DNA from: Bacteroidales bacterium UBA5429
GTDB lineage: Bacteria > Bacteroidota > Bacteroidia > Bacteroidales > WCHB1-69
DNA: 9,600 nucleotides
Assembly (NCBI GenBank): GCA_002427605.1
Contig: DIRT01000007.1
Span: 1-9,600, forward strand
Direction: 5' to 3'
Position 1 is the first letter of the stretch. Each line of letters opens with the position of its first letter. Positions 6,920 through 9,600 of the stretch are shown here, piece by piece. The notes below the pieces were generated by a model. That model was not told the DNA's origin. It was given only the letters and a program-made list of their open reading frames with translations, and did not search any database. The translations under genes and the position numbers were made by a program.

Positions 6920-6940
6920 CTTCTTACTTCTTATTTCTTA
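6920..6940. repeat. Three-unit heptanucleotide array (CTTCTTA type)
   Basis: CTTCTTA, CTTCTTA and TTTCTTA stand in line six bases after the RseC-like gene's stop. Their complement (TAAGAAG) is related to the AAGTAAG units at 7372-7406. This is the left edge of the repeat-filled convergent spacer. Confidence 0.65.
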
Positions 6941-6951
6941 TTTGGGATTTT

Positions 6952-7006
6952 AAAAAAAAGGGGGGCAGATCATATTTTGCTTTTCTGTTATTTTATCACC
7001 CCACTC
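6952..7006 (-). repeat. Structured dispersed repeat, copy B (inverted)
   Basis: On the minus strand the 17-base box GAGTGGGGTGATAAAAT (7006-6990) is followed after exactly 21 bases by CTGCCCCCC (6968-6960) and a run of eight T (6959-6952). Boxes and spacing equal those of the copy at 808-870, while the 21-base centre is mostly different. AGTGGGG can pair with CCCCCT. Both copies point inward toward the gene block at 957-6913. Confidence 0.65.
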
Positions 7007-7012
7007 GGCAAA

Positions 7013-7033
7013 GGGCAGGGACAAGCCCTGCCC
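7013..7033. repeat. Hairpin GGGCAGGG / CCCTGCCC
   Basis: An 8-bp perfect stem (7013-7020 with 7026-7033) encloses the loop ACAAG and is followed by CCTACAAT. The CTAC ending resembles the right arm of the palindromes at 640-667 and 7127-7148. There is no T tract, so it is a repeat rather than a terminator. Confidence 0.8.
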
Positions 7034-7126
7034 CTACAATCGCGGTTAATCAAATTTTGTGATTGGTAATTTCTTGATTATCAAATGTTTATTAAAACTT
7101 TAATGGTATCGCATAATAACATCATG

Positions 7127-7148
7127 GAGACAGGGCATGCCCTGTCTC
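7127..7148. repeat. Perfect 22-bp palindrome
   Basis: GAGACAGGG-CATG-CCCTGTCTC is fully self-complementary and continues into TACGAC, as the 640-667 palindrome continues into TACGAA. Outer arm GAGAC/GTCTC and centre GCATGC are shared with that palindrome, while the bases between have changed on both arms together. Confidence 0.85.
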
Positions 7149-7183
7149 TACGACCATTTTTACGATTATATTCATTGATTGTT

Positions 7184-7200
7184 CCCCTCCTTTGGAGGGG
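7184..7200. repeat. Hairpin CCCCTCC / GGAGGGG
   Basis: A 7-bp perfect stem with loop TTT is followed by a G-rich stretch, GCAGGGGGAGGT (7201-7212), whose AGGGGGAGG could compete with the 3' arm for the C-rich arm. It lies in non-coding DNA and has no T tract. Confidence 0.75.
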
Positions 7201-7286
7201 GCAGGGGGAGGTCAAAAAATGCGGAAATCAGCCACAGAATTAAAATTTTACGATAAAATAATAAATCCACCTCACATTTTTATTTT

Positions 7287-7317
7287 ACAATCATGTCACC
7301 CCTTCGGGGTTTATTTT
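7287..7317. repeat. Twin repeat with CCCC-TTC-GGGG hairpin, copy 1
   Basis: A 31-base unit runs from ACAATCATGTCACCCC through a small hairpin (ACCCC / GGGGT) into TTTATTTT. It matches 7341-7371 at nearly every position. The hairpin followed by T-rich sequence is terminator-like on the plus strand and could end read-through from the upstream operon. Confidence 0.7.
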
Positions 7318-7340
7318 GCGTTTGTGGTTTGCTTTTTGCT

Positions 7341-7371
7341 ACAATAATGTCACCCCTACGGGGTTATTTTT
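7341..7371. repeat. Twin repeat with CCCC-TAC-GGGG hairpin, copy 2
   Basis: The second 31-base unit begins 54 bases after the first. It differs mainly in the loop (TAC instead of TTC) and in one base before it. The stem is kept unchanged, and the T-rich tail follows again. Confidence 0.7.
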
Positions 7372-7406
7372 AAGTAAGAAGTATGAAATTAGAAATATGA
7401 AATCTA
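7372..7406. repeat. Degenerate heptanucleotide array (AAGTAAG type)
   Basis: Five in-phase units: AAGTAAG, AAGTATG, AAATTAG, AAATATG and AAATCTA. Every unit differs from its neighbour by one to three bases, yet the 7-base register is unbroken. Confidence 0.6.
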
Positions 7407-7439
7407 TTTAAAAGCATAAATAATTGATATTCAAATAAA

Positions 7440-7488
7440 TCTAATTCTAATTTCTAAATTTATGATTCCGAAATCCGAAATCCGAAAT
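7440..7488. repeat. Seven-unit heptanucleotide array (CTAATTT to CCGAAAT)
   Basis: Seven in-phase units: TCTAATT, CTAATTT, CTAAATT, TATGATT, CCGAAAT, CCGAAAT and CCGAAAT. The last three are the AAATCCG unit of 714-741 in a different register. The shift from AT-rich to CCGAAAT units keeps the 7-base period. Confidence 0.75.
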
Positions 7489-7548
7489 GGCTTTAGCCCA
7501 AATTTATTATAATATGAACCTTACAACCCTTATAAAAGGGCTAATGCC
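7489..7548. repeat. Long inverted repeat GGCTTTAGCCC / GGGCTAATGCC
   Basis: Arms at 7489-7499 and 7538-7548 pair at 10 of 11 positions around a 38-base AT-rich loop. Inside the loop CCCTT (7527-7531) can instead pair with AAGGG (7536-7540), giving two exclusive folds. It directly abuts the heptanucleotide array ending at 7488. Confidence 0.6.
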
Positions 7549-7570
7549 CCAATAAGTTTCCTTACCGGGG

Positions 7571-7610
7571 ACATTAGGTGTCGGCTTGGCGTTACCCGCG
7601 CCTAAAATGT
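7571..7610. repeat. GC-rich stem-loop ACATTAGG / CCTAAAATGT
   Basis: ACATTAGG (7571-7578) pairs with CCTAAAATGT (7601-7610) with a two-base bulge, enclosing a GC-rich loop containing GGCTTGGCGTTACCCGCGCC. This stands out from the AT-rich surroundings. I recall similar elements scattered in Bacteroidales genomes, but cannot verify this here. Confidence 0.5.
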
Positions 7611-7669
7611 TCTGCAAATATACAGCAGTTTTTTAATATTTCAATAAGGCAATGTTCCATCTATCTCAA

Positions 7670-7729
7670 ATGATAACAAAAGAACAAAAGGTAATGGATT
7701 TTCTGGAAGATCATACCTTTATTCTTTAA
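7670..7729 (+). pseudogene. Possible N-terminal gene fragment meeting the WG gene tail to tail
   Basis: A 19-residue frame, MITKEQKVMDFLEDHTFIL, ends at a TAA that overlaps the last bases of the WG gene on the other strand. The residues look like a genuine protein start (polar, helix-forming), then stop abruptly next to the CCGCCTT units at 7737-7750. It may be the front end of a gene whose remainder was lost at a rearrangement. It is too short for a family call. Confidence 0.3.
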
Positions 7730-9410
7730 AAAACTTTCGCCTTCCGCCTTTTATGTAATTCTTCTCAATTTTAGTCTTTCTTTCAGTCCTATACATATCA
7801 AGGGCATATTTACTATCAAAAGAATAAGCTAAAATCATTTCACCTGCTTTATATCCTAAGCTCACAAATGTTCCTTGCCCGCTTGAATACGTATGATTAA
7901 AGCCTTCAAGCAATGTATATCCATCTTTCACCAAAAGTTCGTCAAAAGCCTTTGCAATCTTTTTTTCAGTAGTTGTCGCAAAATTGGAAACATCAAACAT
8001 TTTAGCTACCGTTGTTATCTTTGAATTGAAATTAAACCGATAACCATCGGGGAATCTATACCCATAAAAATATTCATATTTTTCACTGGCAATAGGGGTG
8101 CTAAACGACACGCCTTCAGTTATGCTAAAAGCTGGATAAGGCAAGAGATATTGGTCAACATATTCCTCTGCCTTGTAAATCAAAGCATCTTTAAAATCAT
8201 TAAGAGTAAGGTCTTTAGAATAAACCTTTTCGCCATTAAAGACCTCTTTGGTAAAACAATCCTTTATCTTTTTGGCATATTCATTTGCATCTATAAAATT
8301 ACTAAATGCTCTGTAAATTATTCTACATCCTGCATCTTCAAAATTCTCTTTTGACACATCTTCTCCATTCCCGTTAACAATTGCATATTTCTCATCCCTT
8401 TCAACAAGATACACATCTTTCTTTAAACAGCTAATGCTTTCATATTCAAAATCAATAATTGTTTTATCCTTAGAGTCAACAACCCCATATTTTTCGTCTT
8501 TTACAGCTATGAAAAGTCCACCATCTATACTTTCTAAGTGGTCATACTTTGCTCTTACAACAATTTCATTCTTTTTATCCTTCAGACCAAACAAATTGCC
8601 TTCAGCAAAAATAAAGAACTCGCCATCAAAAGTGAAATTGAAGTAATACGGTATGTCGTCTTTGTTTTCAAATTTAGAATTGGTAAACACTTTCTTTCCT
8701 GTCTTGTCAATAAATTCTATAACGCTACCCTTCTTAACAGCCATATAGCCATTCTCGAAGTGGCAGTAGTTATCATATTCCTTGTCTGTAAATTTAAAAA
8801 GTTCCTTGCCCGTCTTATCCAACGCATAAATGTTTGTTATTCCTTTCTTTTTATCGTGCTTTTCACATAGGCCGACGCCATCTCTAAAATCTCCTACATA
8901 ATCATAAATTGCGTCAACAACAATTTTACCAGTTTTGTCAACATACCCAAATTTGTCTTTAGAAGTCCTAAATGCAGACAACCCTTCGTTAAACTTCTGA
9001 CATTCTACAATATCTTTATTCATCTGTTTGATTACCTTGCAGTTCTCATCTATTAAAGATAATGTCTCTCCCTCTTTGGCCACCCAAGCGAAGCCATCGC
9101 TGAATGGAGTAACCGAAACGTATTTGTCTTTGTTAATTGGTTTGTTAATATCTTTGATGCTGAAACAATCAAAGGTTCCATTATCTTCATTTTCGACAAA
9201 GAACCTGTCATTGCATATTTGGGTAGGTCGGCTTCTGAATTCGTCTTTGCATACAAACTCGCCAGTTTTCAGGTCTATTATGCTCCACATTTCCGACCCG
9301 AAACGCTGCACCGGGTAGTAACGATATTCATTTTCATTCTTCTCAAAGCAAGAAGAAAAAGATAACGCTATTAAAAGCGAAATAAAAAAGGTTGTAAATG
9401 TTTTTTTCAT
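7719..9410 (-). CDS. Putative lipoprotein with WG-like repeats
   Basis: From the ATG at 9410 the product has 563 residues. The open frame continues upstream to 9488, but only this ATG gives a signal peptide: MKKTFTTFFISLLIALSFSSC with lipidation Cys C21, although the residues before it fit the lipobox only loosely. The protein is therefore probably anchored in an outer or inner membrane. Residues 35-350 contain degenerate WG-type beta repeats, seen as recurring units such as FSDGFAWVAKEGETLSLID, KFGYVDKTGKIVV, IEFIDKTGKKVF, LFGLKDKKNEIVV and KYGVVDSKDKTIID. About 200 further residues (from about 360) form a separate domain I do not recognise, rich in Tyr and Phe. WG repeats are generally thought to mediate binding; no catalytic site is visible. 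The last nine residues (GGRRKFFKE) come from 7-base repeat DNA, so the native C-terminus may have been replaced. No clear promoter is seen upstream. Confidence 0.75.
   Translation of the reverse strand: MKKTFTTFFISLLIALSFSSCFEKNENEYRYYPVQRFGSEMWSIIDLKTGEFVCKDEFRSRPTQICNDRFFVENEDNGTFDCFSIKDINKPINKDKYVSVTPFSDGFAWVAKEGETLSLIDENCKVIKQMNKDIVECQKFNEGLSAFRTSKDKFGYVDKTGKIVVDAIYDYVGDFRDGVGLCEKHDKKKGITNIYALDKTGKELFKFTDKEYDNYCHFENGYMAVKKGSVIEFIDKTGKKVFTNSKFENKDDIPYYFNFTFDGEFFIFAEGNLFGLKDKKNEIVVRAKYDHLESIDGGLFIAVKDEKYGVVDSKDKTIIDFEYESISCLKKDVYLVERDEKYAIVNGNGEDVSKENFEDAGCRIIYRAFSNFIDANEYAKKIKDCFTKEVFNGEKVYSKDLTLNDFKDALIYKAEEYVDQYLLPYPAFSITEGVSFSTPIASEKYEYFYGYRFPDGYRFNFNSKITTVAKMFDVSNFATTTEKKIAKAFDELLVKDGYTLLEGFNHTYSSGQGTFVSLGYKAGEMILAYSFDSKYALDMYRTERKTKIEKNYIKGGRRKFFKE
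7737..7750. repeat. Heptanucleotide units inside the WG gene's 3' end
   Basis: TCGCCTT and CCGCCTT stand in phase within the coding region, identical in type to the units at 763-776. On the minus strand they encode the Gly-Gly-Arg-Arg part of the C-terminus. Confidence 0.65.
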
Positions 9411-9460
9411 ATTAAAAATATCTAATTTGTTTGTAATAATCTTAATGGTTATCGTAGATT

Positions 9461-9486
9461 CGAGCGGATAGCGTGCCCGGTCGCCC
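9461..9486. other. Short GC-rich patch upstream of the WG gene
   Basis: Eighteen of these 26 bases (CGAGCGG...GGTCGCCC) are G or C, inside a strongly AT-rich spacer (9411-9501). No tRNA cloverleaf or coding frame fits. It may be another dispersed repeat or a scar; only one copy is in the window. Confidence 0.35.
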
Positions 9487-9501
9487 AAAATATTATTTTA
9501 A

Positions 9502-9582
9502 ATGAAATTCATAATTATACCAACAATGTCTAAAATGACTGATGCGAAAGAAATAATTATTGAGAAAATTTCCCACCCTTAA
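9502..9582 (+). pseudogene. N-terminal fragment of a small gene, cut by the mobile element
   Basis: The frame codes for 26 residues, with MTDAKEIIIEKISHP at the end, and stops at the TAA formed where the mobile-element sequence begins. MT-x-KEIIIEKI resembles the start of small DUF2281-type, antitoxin-like proteins, which continue with a Leu-Pro-rich helix; that match is memory-based and weak. A start at one of the inner ATGs (9526 or 9535) is equally possible. The disruption point is the same TTAA as at the left edge. Confidence 0.4.
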
Positions 9583-9600
9583 GTGTCCCCTTTTATTAGG
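9579..9600. mobile_element. Second mobile-element end, extending beyond the right edge
   Basis: The 22 bases are the exact reverse complement of 57-78. The window ends inside the element, so the full match length is unknown. The outward orientation means that one element copy lies to the left of this segment and another to the right. Confidence 0.6.

Noticed and set aside
9411..9488. Longer WG protein starting at 9488
   Set aside because: It would bury the signal peptide and lipidation cysteine behind 26 residues encoded by the GC-rich patch and spacer.
9451..9490. Possible tRNA (TTCGA-like stretch in a GC-rich patch)
   Set aside because: No acceptor stem, anticodon arm or matching T-arm can be formed around it.
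57..9600. Composite transposon carrying the six-gene block
   Set aside because: The cargo is housekeeping (lysS, serC, serA), no transposase is visible, and the flanks are fragments of two different genes, which fits independent insertions.

Overview
The window looks like a chromosomal segment of a member of the Bacteroidota, most likely the order Bacteroidales. Three things point there: the serC-serA pair with a Bacteroidales-type SerA, a lysyl-tRNA synthetase with the extra C-terminal domain known from that group, and promoters of the TTTG / TAnnTTTG type with no strong Shine-Dalgarno sequences. I cannot name a genus.

Layout. (1) 1-78: the end of a mobile element that lies mostly outside the window. 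Its last 22 bases recur, inverted, at 9579-9600. (2) 75-380 (minus): the N-terminal part of an HsdR_N-type restriction protein, cut off by that element. (3) 381-956: no intact gene. It holds a possible gene tail, two arrays of 7-base repeats, a perfect 28-bp palindrome, a 46-bp structured repeat and the serA terminator. (4) 957-4738 (minus): lysS, serC and serA, closely spaced and probably co-transcribed. (5) 4899-6913 (plus, divergent from lysS): a secreted endonuclease/exonuclease/phosphatase-fold protein, a secreted DUF2141 protein and an RseC-family membrane protein, probably one transcript from a clear promoter at 4847-4879. (6) 6914-7718: about 800 bases between convergent genes, packed with hairpins, palindromes, twin repeats and further 7-base arrays. 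(7) 7719-9410 (minus): a lipoprotein with WG-like repeats whose last codons are made of the 7-base repeat. (8) 9411-9600: a short GC-rich patch, the start of a small gene, and the second mobile-element end that cuts it.

How it works together. SerC and SerA carry out consecutive steps of serine synthesis (SerA makes 3-phosphohydroxypyruvate and SerC transaminates it). LysS charges tRNA-Lys. The plus-strand trio is an envelope or secreted set with no obvious shared pathway. The RseC-like gene, often found beside rnf genes, stands here without them.

The core block of six intact genes (957-6913) is ordinary. The unusual part is the DNA around it. The same repeat families occur on both sides: degenerate arrays with a strict 7-base period, palindromes with conserved outer arms and changed cores, and a conserved structured element in inverted orientation. 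Gene fragments lie at or near these repeats and at the mobile-element ends. I see no defence island, CRISPR array or new enzymatic system. The best candidate for something undescribed is this repeat system.
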